Translations under genes and position numbers: made by a program | In this document: positions 40,174 to 49,106 of the stretch, one piece after another | Numbering within the stretch: position 1 is the stretch's first letter | Layout: every line of letters starts with the position of its first letter | Notes under the pieces: model-generated | The model's database searches: none | Told to the model about the DNA's origin: nothing | Seen by the model: the letters and a program-made list of their open reading frames with translations, nothing else | Source: Kitasatospora sp. SUK 42 | GTDB taxonomy: Bacteria > Actinomycetota > Actinomycetes > Streptomycetales > Streptomycetaceae | DNA length: 64,000 nucleotides | Direction of reading: 5' to 3' | NCBI RefSeq assembly: GCF_015776785.2 | Contig: NZ_LFMD02000007.1 | Span: 1,083,635 to 1,147,634 of the forward strand

Positions 40174-41565
40174 TCAGTCCCCCGGCGGTGCCGGGGCCGC
40201 GACGGGCAGCCGGACGGCGAGCAGCGAGCCGGCGGCGACGAGCGCGGCCGTGAGGCACAGGGCGAGACGGTAGGGGCCTGGGTCGGATCCGTCCGTGACC
40301 GCGCCGATCAGGGCGGCGGTGGCGGCGATGCCGAGGGCGCCGCCGAGGGTGCGGATGATGGTGAACAGGCCCATCGCCCGGCCCATCGCCGGGCCGGGCA
40401 CGTCGGCGAAGCCGGTGATCTGGACGGTGAGCACGGCGGTGCCCAGGATCAGGCCGACAGCGAACATCAACGCCCGTACCGCCCACGGGTTCTCGGCGAA
40501 GCCGAGGGAGGCGAGGACGACCGCCGCCAACAGCAGTGCGGGCAGCGCCAGGCGGCGCGGTCCGAGGCGGGGCAGCAGGCGGTCGACGACCTGGGAGGCG
40601 GCCATCAGGCCGATCGCCTCCGGGAAGACGCTCAGGCCCGCGTCCAGGGCCGAGGCGCCTCGGGTCGCCTGGTAGAGCAGCGGGAGCACGAACAGCGCGC
40701 CCATCAGTCCGGCCGAGGTGAGCAGGGCCAGCCAGCTCGCCGTGCCGAAGGTACGGTCGGCGAGCAGTCGCAGGTCCACCAGCGGTTCGGTGGTGCGGAG
40801 TTGGTGGCGTACGGCCGCTCCCGTCAGGACCAGGCCGAGGAGACCGCTCAGTGCCACCCCGGGCGAGGACCAGCCGTGCGAAGGCCCGAAGCCGAGGGCG
40901 TAGGTGAGCAGGCCCAGGCCGGGGGTGGCGAGCAGGAAGCCCGTGGTGTCGAAGCGGCCCGCCGGGGGCTCCTCCTGCGGCCGCAGGGCGAGTACCCCGA
41001 GCAACACGGCCGCCGCGCCGATGGGCACGTTGACCAGGAACAGCCAGTGCCAGGAGAGGTGTTCGGTGAGGTAGCCGCCGAGCGGCGGCCCGAGGGCGGG
41101 CATCAGCGCGGTCGGGACGATCAGGATCCGGCCGAGGCCCGCCCGTTCGTGCGGTTCGAAGGCACGGAACAACAGGGTCATCCCGACCGGCGTGAGCAGT
41201 CCGCCCGCGACGCCCTGGACGGCCCGGGCGGCGGCCAGCGGGCCGAGGCCCGGGGCGGCGGCGCACAGCGCGGAGGCCAGGGTGAAGGCGGCGAGCGCGC
41301 CGAGGAAGACCCGCTTCACGCCGTACCGGTCACCGAGCCAGCCGGCCACCGGCAGGCCGAGGGCGAGGCCGACCAGGAAGGCGGTCTCGACGGCGTTGGC
41401 GGCCGGGACGGGGCGCCCGAAGTCCTCGGCGATGCGGTACAGCGCGGGGTTGACGATGGTCGAGTCGAGGCCGTTCATGCACATCGCGGCCGTGTAGACG
41501 ACGACCACGGCGGCGCGCCCCGCGAGCAGGGGGCGCGCCGGGGCCTGGACGGCGGGAGGGGTCAC
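40174..41565 (-). CDS. MFS exporter, DHA2 family (probable siderophore exporter)
   Basis: 463 aa, GTG start overlapping the mbtH stop (GTGA). About 14 membrane segments. Family motifs: GLDSTIVNPALYRIAEDFG (motif D1-like), GWLGDRYGVKRVFLG (motif A), RAVQGVAGGLLTPVGMTL, LGPPLGGYLTEHLSWHWLFLVNVPIG (motif C). It should expel a small molecule with proton exchange. As third gene after the NRPS and mbtH it is the obvious candidate for export of the catecholate siderophore. Confidence 0.88.
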   Translation of the reverse strand: MTPPAVQAPARPLLAGRAAVVVVYTAAMCMNGLDSTIVNPALYRIAEDFGRPVPAANAVETAFLVGLALGLPVAGWLGDRYGVKRVFLGALAAFTLASALCAAAPGLGPLAAARAVQGVAGGLLTPVGMTLLFRAFEPHERAGLGRILIVPTALMPALGPPLGGYLTEHLSWHWLFLVNVPIGAAAVLLGVLALRPQEEPPAGRFDTTGFLLATPGLGLLTYALGFGPSHGWSSPGVALSGLLGLVLTGAAVRHQLRTTEPLVDLRLLADRTFGTASWLALLTSAGLMGALFVLPLLYQATRGASALDAGLSVFPEAIGLMAASQVVDRLLPRLGPRRLALPALLLAAVVLASLGFAENPWAVRALMFAVGLILGTAVLTVQITGFADVPGPAMGRAMGLFTIIRTLGGALGIAATAALIGAVTDGSDPGPYRLALCLTAALVAAGSLLAVRLPVAAPAPPGD

Positions 41566-41747
41566 AGGTCGGTCCAGTGCGCGGTGATCCACTCCAGCGC
41601 GGCGGCGCGCCCGCAGGGGCCGTGTCCGACGCCCCAGCCGGCCGGGACGGCGGCGAAGGCGGGCCACAGGGAGTGCTGGCCCTGGTCGTTGACGAGGGCC
41701 AGGAACTCGCCGTCGGCGTCGAAGGGGTTGGCGGGGGCGTCACTCAT
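41562..41747 (-). CDS. mbtH: MbtH-like NRPS chaperone
   Basis: 61 aa. The family pattern is clear: NPFDADGEFLALVNDQGQHS, LWPAFAAVPAGWGVGHGP and W..DL at the end. It lacks the R-P that usually follows the last motif because the protein stops there. MbtH proteins bind adenylation domains and make them soluble and active. It overlaps the NRPS stop by 8 bp and so is coupled to it. Confidence 0.95.
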   Translation of the reverse strand: MSDAPANPFDADGEFLALVNDQGQHSLWPAFAAVPAGWGVGHGPCGRAAALEWITAHWTDL

Positions 41748-44700
41748 GGGGGGTCTTCTCCAGGCGGTCGAGGTGGGCGGCGATCACGCTCGCGATGTGC
41801 GCGATCGGGGCGGGCAGGGTCATGTCCTTGTGCGAGCAGGCGACGTCGGTGTTGTCGATCCGGCCGGACACGTACGGGGACCAGAGCCCGGGCACCAGGG
41901 TGTCGTCGATGGTGTCGACGGTGGCGCGGAAGAACAGCACGTCGCCGTCGAAGCGGCGGTGGTCGTAGCCGCGCACCAGGTGGTTGGTGTTGAGGTAGAT
42001 CCGGTTGAGCGCGGCCACGGTGGCCTCCTCCAGTCCGGCGAGCGGGCTGCCCTCGCGGCGCAACAGCTCGGTGACGGAGTCGAGTTCGAGCGGCCTGCCG
42101 TCCAGGTCGGCCGGTCCGAAGCCGCCCATGGTGAGCAGGGCTTCGAGTGCCTCGGCCTGGTCGGGGACGGGCAGCTCGCGGAAGCCCTCGGCGGGGTAGG
42201 CGTCCAGGATCGCGAGCAACTCGACCTCCTGGCCCAGCTCCTGGAGCCGCACCGCGACGGCGTGCGCGATGATCCCCCCGGTGGACCAGCCGAGCAGCCG
42301 GTACGGGCCCCCGGGCTGGACTTCGCGCAGCCGGTCGGCGTAGTGCGCGGCGAGTTCCTCCATCGTGCCGGGCAGGGGTTCGCGGGCGGTCGCGGCGCCG
42401 ACACCCTGGGCCTGGAGGCCGTAGATCGGCACCTCGGCGGGGAGGTGGCGGATCAGTCCGGTGTAGCACCAGCTCAGGCCGCCCGCCGGGTGGATGGCGA
42501 ACAGCGGCGTGGCCCGCCCGGGTGCGGTCGGCCGCAGGGGCAGCAGCACGTCGAGGGCGTCCGCCTCCTGCGAGCCGGCGGTGAGCGCCGCGTCGAGCGC
42601 GGCCGCGCTGGAGGCCTGGAACAGGGTGCCGATGCCGACCTCCAGCCCGAGCACCTCGCGGATCCGCCCGGCCAGCCGGACCACCAGCAGCGAGTGGCCG
42701 CCGAGCGCGAAGAAGTCGTCCTCGACACCGACCGACGCCAACCCCAGGACCTCGGCGAAGAGTTCGCACAGCTGCTGCTCGCGCGGGCTGCGCGGCGGGC
42801 GTCCGGCACCGGGGGCGGGCGCGTCGGGGGCGGGCAGGGCGCGGCGGTCGAGCTTGCCGTTGGCGGTGAGCGGCAGGCGGTCGAGCGGGACGACGGCCGA
42901 GGGCACCATGTGGGCGGGCAGTTCGGCGGCGGCGTGGGCGCGCAGTTCCTCGGGCCCGGCGCTCGTCACCGCGTAGCCGACCAGGCGCCTGTCGCCCGGC
43001 ACGTCCTCCCGGACCACCACGGCGGCGTCGGCGACGGCCGGGTGGGCTGCCAACACGGCCTCGATCTCGCCGAGTTCGATCCGGAAGCCGCGGAGCTTGA
43101 CCTGCTGGTCGGCGCGGCCGAAGTACTCCAGCACGCCATCCGCGCGGCGGCGGGCGAGGTCGCCGGAGCGGTACATCCGGGTGCCGTGCTCGCCGAACAG
43201 TTCGGCGTACGGGTCGGCGACGAAGCGGGTGGCGGTGAGTTCGGGTCGGCCGAGGTAGCCGTGGGCCAGGCCGGCCCCGGCCACGTACATCTCGCCGGTG
43301 ACGCCGGGCGGGACGGGTTGCAGGTGCTGGTCGAGGACGTAGACCCGCAGGTCGGGGATGTTGACGCCGATGGTGCTGCCGGTGGTGGCGGCGGCGCTCG
43401 CCCGGTCGAGGGCGATGTGGGAGACGTGCACGGTGGTCTCGGTGATGCCGTACATGTTGACCAGGGTGGGAGCGTCGTCGGGGTGGCGCGCGTACCAGTC
43501 GTCCAGCCGGGCCGGTTCGAGCGCCTCTCCGCCGAACACCACGTAACGCAGGGCGAGTTCGGTGCCGGGCCGCTCCCGGTCGGCTGCGCTCAGCTGGTGG
43601 AAGGCGGACGGCGTCTGGTTGAGCACGGTGACGCGTTCGCGGGCGAGCAGGTCGAGGAAGGCGGCCGGGTCGCGGCTGACCAGGTGCGGGACGACGACCA
43701 GCCGGCCGCCGTACAGCAGGGCGCCCCACAGCTCCCAGACGGAGAAGTCGAAGGCGTAGGAGTGGAAGAGGGTCCAGACGTCCTGGGCGCCGAAGCCGAA
43801 CCAGTGGTCGGTGGCGCTGAACAGCCGGGCCACGTTGTGGTGGGTGACGGGCACGCCCTTGGGCCGGCCGGTGGAGCCGGAGGTGTAGATGACGTACGCG
43901 GTGTCCTCGGCGCGCAGTGGGCGGGTGCGTTCGTGCTGCCCCAGCGGGACGGCGGGGAACGCGGCGGACTCCGGTCCGTCGACGAGGAGTTGGGGGACGT
44001 CGTGCTCAGGCAGCCGGGGCGCGGTGGCCCGGTCGGTGAGCAGGGCGGCGGGGGCGGCGTCGGCCAGCATGTAGGCGAGCCGGTCGGCCGGGTAGTCGGG
44101 GTCGAGCGGGAGGTAGGCGGCGCCGGACTTGGCCACCGCGAGCAGGGCGACGACGAGTTCGACCGAGCGCGGCAGAGCGAGGGCGACGATGGTTCCGGGG
44201 CCGATGCCGCTGGCGGCCAGCAGCCGGGCCAGGCGGTCGGCGCGGGCGGCGAGTTCGGTGTAGTCGAGCCGGTCGTCTCCGCAACTGACCGCGATGGAGC
44301 GTGGGTTGGCGGCGGCGGCCGCCTCGAACAGCTCGGGCAGGGTGGCGCCGGGGGCGGAGTGGACCGGGGTGCCGTTCCACTCGACCAGGGCGCGCCGCCG
44401 CTCCTCCTCGCCGGTCAGCGGGAGTCGGCCGATCGGGGTGTCGGGTTCGGCGGCGGCGGCCGCGAGCAGCCGGGCCAGGCGGGCGGCGAGCGCCTCGGCG
44501 GTGGCGGCGTCGAACAGGTCGGTGCGGTACTCCAGGAAGCCCTCGATGCCGCCGCCGGGCCGTTCACCCGCGTTGAGGGTGAGGTCGAACTTGGCGGTGC
44601 CGCTGGGGATCGCGGTGAGCTCGGCGGTCAGGCCGCCGCCCATCGCGGTGGGCGCGTCGGGGCGGCTCTGCCAGGCGAGCATCACCTGGAAGAGCGGGTG

Positions 44701-47700
44701 CCGGGCGAGCGAGCGCGGCGGGTTGAGCTCCTCGACCAGGCGGTCGAAGGGCAGTTCGGCGTGCTCGTGGGCGGCGACGGCGGTGCCGCGCACCCGGGCG
44801 AGCAGTTCGCGGAAGGTCGGATCGCCCGACGTGTCGGTGCGCAGGACCACCGAATTGACGAAGTACCCCACCAGTGCAGCGGTTTCGGCGTCCTCCCGCC
44901 CGGCCACCGGGGTGCCGACGGGGATGTCGGTGCCGCAGCCGTGCCGGGTGAGCAGGGCGGCGAGCCCGGCCTGGACGGCCATGAAGACGGTGCTGCCGGC
45001 GGCCCGGGTGAGGCCGGCCAGGGCGGCGTGCGCCTCGGCGCCGAGGGCGAAGGGGGCGGTGGCACCGTCGCGGCCGGCGACGGCCGGTCGGGGGCGGTCG
45101 GTGGGCAGCTCCAGGTGCTCGGGCAGTCCGGAGAGCGCCTCGCGCCAGTACTCGGTCTGCCGTACGGCCAGCGGGCTGGGCGCCTCCGGGGTGCCGAGCA
45201 GCTGCCGCTGCCAGGCCGCATGGTCGGCGAACTGGACGGTCAGCTGAGGAAGTTCCGGGACGTTTCCGGCGAGCCGGGCGGCGTAGGCGGCGGCCAGGTC
45301 GTGGACCAGCGGAGTGGTGGAGGCGCCGTCGCTCGCGATGTGGTGGAGCAGCAGGAGCAGGGTGTGGCGCTCCGGTCCGTCCGCGAACAGCGTGGCCCGC
45401 ACCGGAGGTTCGGCGGCGAGGTCGAAGGAGTGCCGGACGGCGTCGGCCAACTCGCCGGTTCCGGTGTGCAGTTCGACCGGCGCGGTGGGCAGGATCCGCT
45501 GGTACGGCGTGCCGTCCGACTCCTCGCCGTAGACCGTGCGCAGGATTTCGTGCCGGGCGGTGAGGTCACCGAGGGCGAGGGCGAGCGCCGACCGGTCGAG
45601 CGGGCCGGTGAGGGTGAGCGCGAGCGGGATGTTGTAGGTGGGGCTGGGGCCTTCGAGGCGGTGCAGGAACCAGAGGCCGCGCTGGGCGGGTGAGAGCGGC
45701 ATCCGTTCGGTGCGGGGTACGGGCACCAGGACGGGGCGCTCCTCGGGTTCCGCCTGCGCGCCCTCCTGGAGGAGGGTGGCGAGGGCGGCCGGGGTCGGGT
45801 GGCGGAAGACGTCGGCGAAGGCGACCGGCGCGGCGAAGGTCTCGCGCAGCCGCGCGGCCAGGCGTCCGGCGAGCAGGGAGTGGCCGCCGAGGTCGAAGAA
45901 CGAGGCGTCCCGGCCGGGCGCTTCGGGCAGGCCGAGGACGTCGGCGAACAGGCCGCAGACCAGTTCCTCCCGCGGGGTCGCGGCCGCCGGGCCGCCGGTG
46001 GCGGCGTCGTCGGGGTCCGGCAGGGCGCGGTGGTCGAGCTTGTCGTGGGCGGTGCGCGGCAGTTCGTCCAGCAGCAGGACGGCGGCCGGGACCATGTGCG
46101 CGGGCAGCCGGGCGGCCAGCGCGGCGCGCAGCCCTTCCGGGTCCGGGGCGCTGCCGGGGGCGGGGACGGCGTAGCCGAGCAGTCGCCTGCCCTGCGGGCC
46201 GGGGCGGGCGATGACCACGGCCTGGGCGACGCCGGGCAGTTCGGCGAGGACGGCGGCGATCTCGCCGGGCTCGATCCGGAAGCCGCGGATCTTCACCTGG
46301 TCGTCGGCCCGGCCGAGGAACTCCAGGGTGCCTTCGGGGCGGCGGCGGGCGAGGTCGCCGGTGCGGTACATCCGGGCGCCGGGCGGGCCGAACGGGTCGG
46401 CGAGGAAGCGTTCGGCGGTGAGGTCGGGACGGCCGAGGTAGCCGCGGGCCAGGCAGGCGCCGGCCACGTACAGTTCGCCGGTGACACCGTCGGGCGCGGG
46501 GCGCAGCGAGCCGTCCAGGACGTAGGCGCGGGAGCCGCGCACCACCCGGCCGAGCGGGGCGCCGTCGGGGCCCGGGGTCCAGGCGTAGGCGTCGACGGTG
46601 GTCTCGGTGGGGCCGTAGAGGTCGATCGGGTGCAGGCCGGGGGTGGCGGCGAGGCGCTGCCAGAGGGCGGGCGGGGTGGCCTCGCCGCCGACCGCGAGGA
46701 CGGACGGGCGGTGCCGGCCTTCGTCCAGGACGCCTTCGGCGAGCAGGACTTCGAGGTAGGAGGGGGTGAGGTCGAGGTAGTCGATGCGCTCGCGGTGGAG
46801 GTGCTCGGCGAGGGCGGCCGGGTCGCGGTAGGTGGCGTCGTCGAGCAGGTGGAGTTCGTGGCCGTGGACCATCCACAGCACCGGGTCCCAGGAGGCGTCG
46901 AAGGCGAAGGAGGCGCTGTGGGCGATGCGCAGCCGGTCGCGGCCGGTGCGGCGCAGGGCGGGGGCGAGGTGGTCCTCGCCGTGGCCGGCGTGCAGGTTGG
47001 CGAGTGAGGCGTGGGTGACGACCACGCCCTTGGGGCGGCCGGTGGAGCCCGAGGTGTGCAACACGTAGGCGGGGTCGTGGAGTCGGGGTCCGGGCGGGGC
47101 GGTGTCGGGCTCGCCGTCGGCGTCCTGCGGCCGCACGGCGGGCAGGCCGGGCGGCAGGTCGAGCGCGGCGAGGGCCTCCTCGGTGCCGACCGCGCAGACC
47201 GGGCGGGCGTCGGCCAGCACGGCGGCGAGCCGCTGCCGGGGGTGGGTGAGGTCGAGGCTGACGCAGGCGCCGCCGGCCTTGAGGACGGCGAGCATCGCGA
47301 CCAGGGTGTCCGCGCCACGCGGCAGGGCGATCGCCACGGGTGCGCCGCCGCGCACGCCGAGGGAGGCCAGATGGTGCGCCAGCCGGTTGGCAGAGGCGTC
47401 AAGTTCCTCGAAGGTGAGGGTGGTTGAGCCGCAGCGGACCGCGACGGCGTCCGGGGTGCGGGCGGCCTGGGCGGCGAACAGTTCGGGGACGGTCCGCTCG
47501 ACCGGCGGCTCGGTGCGGCCCTCGGTCGCGCGGCGCAGGCCGTCCGCGTCCAGCAGGTCGATCCGGGCGATCGGCGTGCGCGGGGCGGTGAGCAGCAGGT
47601 CGGCGAGGGAGTCGAGGTAGCGCAGCAGGCCGTCACGGTGGGCGGCGAGCGAGGCCGCGCCGTGGCGGGCCGGGTCGGCGTCGAGGACCAGGCGCAGGGC

Positions 47701-48987
47701 GCCGTCGGGGCCGGGCGAGACGTTCAGGGCGAGGTCGTCCACCGGGCCGGCGGCCAGGTTGCGGACGACGCCGGGCAGACCGGCCAGGTCGAGGTCGCCC
47801 TCGAAGGCCTTGATGTTGACCATCGGGCCGAACAGGGCGCGGCGTTCGCCGGTGAGACCGAGGTCGCGGCGCAGGTCCTCAAGGGGGTAGCGCTGGTGGC
47901 GGCGGGCGGTGCGCAGCTCGCGGACCACCTGGCGCAGCAGGTCCTCGGCGGTGTCGGCGGGGCGGACGGCGAGGCGCAGCGGGAGGACGTTGGCGGTGGC
48001 GACGGGGGTGCGCAGGGCGGCGGGGCCGCGGCGGTTGGCGAGCGGCAGGCCGAGCAGGACGTCCTCGGTGCCGGCCACGCGGTGCAGGTAGCCGGCGGTG
48101 GCGGCGAGGAGCAGCTCGGCCCAGGTGGCGCGGGCGGCGGTGGCGGCGCGCTCCAGGCGCTCGCGGGTGCCGGCGGGCAGGTCGGCGGTGAGGCGGAGCG
48201 GGGCGGTTCGGGCGGCCTGGGTGGCCTGGGCTTCCCGGGCTGTCTGGGCTGCCTGGGCGGCCTGGGCTTCCCGGACGGAGGGGATGCCGGGGAGGGTCGC
48301 GGGGGCGGTGTCGGCGGTGTCGGCGAGGCGGGCGGACCAGTGGGTGCGGTCGGCCCGGTACTCCTCGCCGTCGCGGTAGGAGGCCTCTTCGGCGGCGGCT
48401 TCGGCGAGGGTGGCGAAGGGGCCGGGGGCGGGCTCGGCGCCGGTGACGTGCGCGGTGTAGAGGGAGGCGACGCGTTCGCCGAGGAGGGTCAACGCGTAGG
48501 CGTCGACGGCGAGATGGTGGATCCGCCGGTACCAGAGGCGGCGGTCGTCGGCGAGCCGGATGAGCGCCTGGGTGAACAGCGGGCCCGTCGCGAGGTCGGC
48601 CGGGCGGGCGAGGTCGGCGCGCATCCAGGCCTCGGCCTGGGCGGCCGGGTCGTGGGCGGCGCGCAGGTCGAGGCGGTGCAGCGGCCAGCGTCCGGCGGGG
48701 TGCAGCCGCTGGCGCGGGGAGCCGTCCGAGGCGGTGACGACGAGGGCGGTGAGCGCCTCGGCCTCGTCCACGGCCTGCCGCAGTGCCGTCTCGAACGCCT
48801 CCTCGTCGAGCGGGCCGGTGATCTCGACGGCGTCGCCGGTGTTGTAGGCCGGACTGGCGGGGTCGAGTGACTGGGCGTACCAGATGGCGGCCTGGGCGGC
48901 GAGCAGCGGGATGTCGGCGACCTGGGGCTCGGCGGCCCGAGGCTCGGCGGCCTGGGGTTCGTCGGCCTGGATTTCGGCGGCGGGCAT
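41740..48987 (-). CDS. dhbF: Dimodular siderophore NRPS, C-A-T-C-A-T-TE (DhbF/EntF-type)
   Basis: 2415 aa. Domains with key motifs at approximate residues: C1 (HHLAVDAY 160), A1 (TSGSTGRPKG 646), T1 (GGHSLL 1034), C2 (HHIASDG 1216), A2 (TSGSTGRPKG 1702), T2 (GGHSLL 2096), TE (GWSTGG 2234). Reading the specificity pocket by eye, A2 gives D-F-W-N-V-G-M-V-H-K, a threonine code. A1 gives about D-A-D-D-A-G-L-V-D-K; acids at positions 239 and 278 suggest a basic residue such as Arg or Lys. C1 would accept DHB from the aryl carrier and the TE would release and cyclise trimers. An iron box lies upstream. A tripeptide repeat sits in C1. Confidence 0.93.
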   Translation of the reverse strand: MPAAEIQADEPQAAEPRAAEPQVADIPLLAAQAAIWYAQSLDPASPAYNTGDAVEITGPLDEEAFETALRQAVDEAEALTALVVTASDGSPRQRLHPAGRWPLHRLDLRAAHDPAAQAEAWMRADLARPADLATGPLFTQALIRLADDRRLWYRRIHHLAVDAYALTLLGERVASLYTAHVTGAEPAPGPFATLAEAAAEEASYRDGEEYRADRTHWSARLADTADTAPATLPGIPSVREAQAAQAAQTAREAQATQAARTAPLRLTADLPAGTRERLERAATAARATWAELLLAATAGYLHRVAGTEDVLLGLPLANRRGPAALRTPVATANVLPLRLAVRPADTAEDLLRQVVRELRTARRHQRYPLEDLRRDLGLTGERRALFGPMVNIKAFEGDLDLAGLPGVVRNLAAGPVDDLALNVSPGPDGALRLVLDADPARHGAASLAAHRDGLLRYLDSLADLLLTAPRTPIARIDLLDADGLRRATEGRTEPPVERTVPELFAAQAARTPDAVAVRCGSTTLTFEELDASANRLAHHLASLGVRGGAPVAIALPRGADTLVAMLAVLKAGGACVSLDLTHPRQRLAAVLADARPVCAVGTEEALAALDLPPGLPAVRPQDADGEPDTAPPGPRLHDPAYVLHTSGSTGRPKGVVVTHASLANLHAGHGEDHLAPALRRTGRDRLRIAHSASFAFDASWDPVLWMVHGHELHLLDDATYRDPAALAEHLHRERIDYLDLTPSYLEVLLAEGVLDEGRHRPSVLAVGGEATPPALWQRLAATPGLHPIDLYGPTETTVDAYAWTPGPDGAPLGRVVRGSRAYVLDGSLRPAPDGVTGELYVAGACLARGYLGRPDLTAERFLADPFGPPGARMYRTGDLARRRPEGTLEFLGRADDQVKIRGFRIEPGEIAAVLAELPGVAQAVVIARPGPQGRRLLGYAVPAPGSAPDPEGLRAALAARLPAHMVPAAVLLLDELPRTAHDKLDHRALPDPDDAATGGPAAATPREELVCGLFADVLGLPEAPGRDASFFDLGGHSLLAGRLAARLRETFAAPVAFADVFRHPTPAALATLLQEGAQAEPEERPVLVPVPRTERMPLSPAQRGLWFLHRLEGPSPTYNIPLALTLTGPLDRSALALALGDLTARHEILRTVYGEESDGTPYQRILPTAPVELHTGTGELADAVRHSFDLAAEPPVRATLFADGPERHTLLLLLHHIASDGASTTPLVHDLAAAYAARLAGNVPELPQLTVQFADHAAWQRQLLGTPEAPSPLAVRQTEYWREALSGLPEHLELPTDRPRPAVAGRDGATAPFALGAEAHAALAGLTRAAGSTVFMAVQAGLAALLTRHGCGTDIPVGTPVAGREDAETAALVGYFVNSVVLRTDTSGDPTFRELLARVRGTAVAAHEHAELPFDRLVEELNPPRSLARHPLFQVMLAWQSRPDAPTAMGGGLTAELTAIPSGTAKFDLTLNAGERPGGGIEGFLEYRTDLFDAATAEALAARLARLLAAAAAEPDTPIGRLPLTGEEERRRALVEWNGTPVHSAPGATLPELFEAAAAANPRSIAVSCGDDRLDYTELAARADRLARLLAASGIGPGTIVALALPRSVELVVALLAVAKSGAAYLPLDPDYPADRLAYMLADAAPAALLTDRATAPRLPEHDVPQLLVDGPESAAFPAVPLGQHERTRPLRAEDTAYVIYTSGSTGRPKGVPVTHHNVARLFSATDHWFGFGAQDVWTLFHSYAFDFSVWELWGALLYGGRLVVVPHLVSRDPAAFLDLLARERVTVLNQTPSAFHQLSAADRERPGTELALRYVVFGGEALEPARLDDWYARHPDDAPTLVNMYGITETTVHVSHIALDRASAAATTGSTIGVNIPDLRVYVLDQHLQPVPPGVTGEMYVAGAGLAHGYLGRPELTATRFVADPYAELFGEHGTRMYRSGDLARRRADGVLEYFGRADQQVKLRGFRIELGEIEAVLAAHPAVADAAVVVREDVPGDRRLVGYAVTSAGPEELRAHAAAELPAHMVPSAVVPLDRLPLTANGKLDRRALPAPDAPAPGAGRPPRSPREQQLCELFAEVLGLASVGVEDDFFALGGHSLLVVRLAGRIREVLGLEVGIGTLFQASSAAALDAALTAGSQEADALDVLLPLRPTAPGRATPLFAIHPAGGLSWCYTGLIRHLPAEVPIYGLQAQGVGAATAREPLPGTMEELAAHYADRLREVQPGGPYRLLGWSTGGIIAHAVAVRLQELGQEVELLAILDAYPAEGFRELPVPDQAEALEALLTMGGFGPADLDGRPLELDSVTELLRREGSPLAGLEEATVAALNRIYLNTNHLVRGYDHRRFDGDVLFFRATVDTIDDTLVPGLWSPYVSGRIDNTDVACSHKDMTLPAPIAHIASVIAAHLDRLEKTPHE
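48215..48268 (-). repeat. 9-bp coding repeat in the first condensation domain of the NRPS
   Basis: Six 9-bp units of GCCTGGGCT type (plus-strand reading) encode Ala/Gln-rich tripeptides about 240-260 residues into the protein, in a loop of the C domain. Confidence 0.75.
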
Positions 48988-49024
48988 GGGGTGGAGAGCT
49001 CCTCGGGGGTCCGGAACGCCTTAC

Positions 49025-49043
49025 TTAGGTTAGCCTAATCTAA
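49025..49043. promoter_or_regulatory. Iron box between NRPS and M20 amidohydrolase genes
   Basis: TTAGGTTAGCCTAATCTAA, a good DmdR/IdeR-type site. On the minus strand it abuts a -10-like TAAGTA (49027-49022) for the NRPS. On the plus strand it covers the -35 and spacer of the M20 promoter. Confidence 0.85.
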
Positions 49044-49054
49044 CTTCATATGAT
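49025..49054 (+). promoter_or_regulatory. Promoter of the M20 amidohydrolase gene
   Basis: TTAGGT (49025-49030) and TATGAT (49049-49054) with an 18-nt spacer. The iron box occupies the -35 and spacer, the arrangement expected for repression by iron-loaded DmdR. Transcription would begin near 49061. Confidence 0.55.
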
Positions 49055-49106
49055 CTGGTCAACGGCCCTTCGAGGCTGGGCCCCTGACACCCGGAAGGCG
49101 CCACCC

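Noticed and set aside
39757..45693. A 1978-codon open frame on the plus strand
   Set aside because: It lies antisense to the MFS, mbtH and NRPS genes. Long antisense frames are routine at this GC content and its product is compositionally biased with no domain.
49050..49106. Upstream ATG at 49050 for the M20 gene
   Set aside because: It lies inside the -10 box of the predicted promoter and lacks a ribosome-binding site; 49107 fits the family N-terminus.
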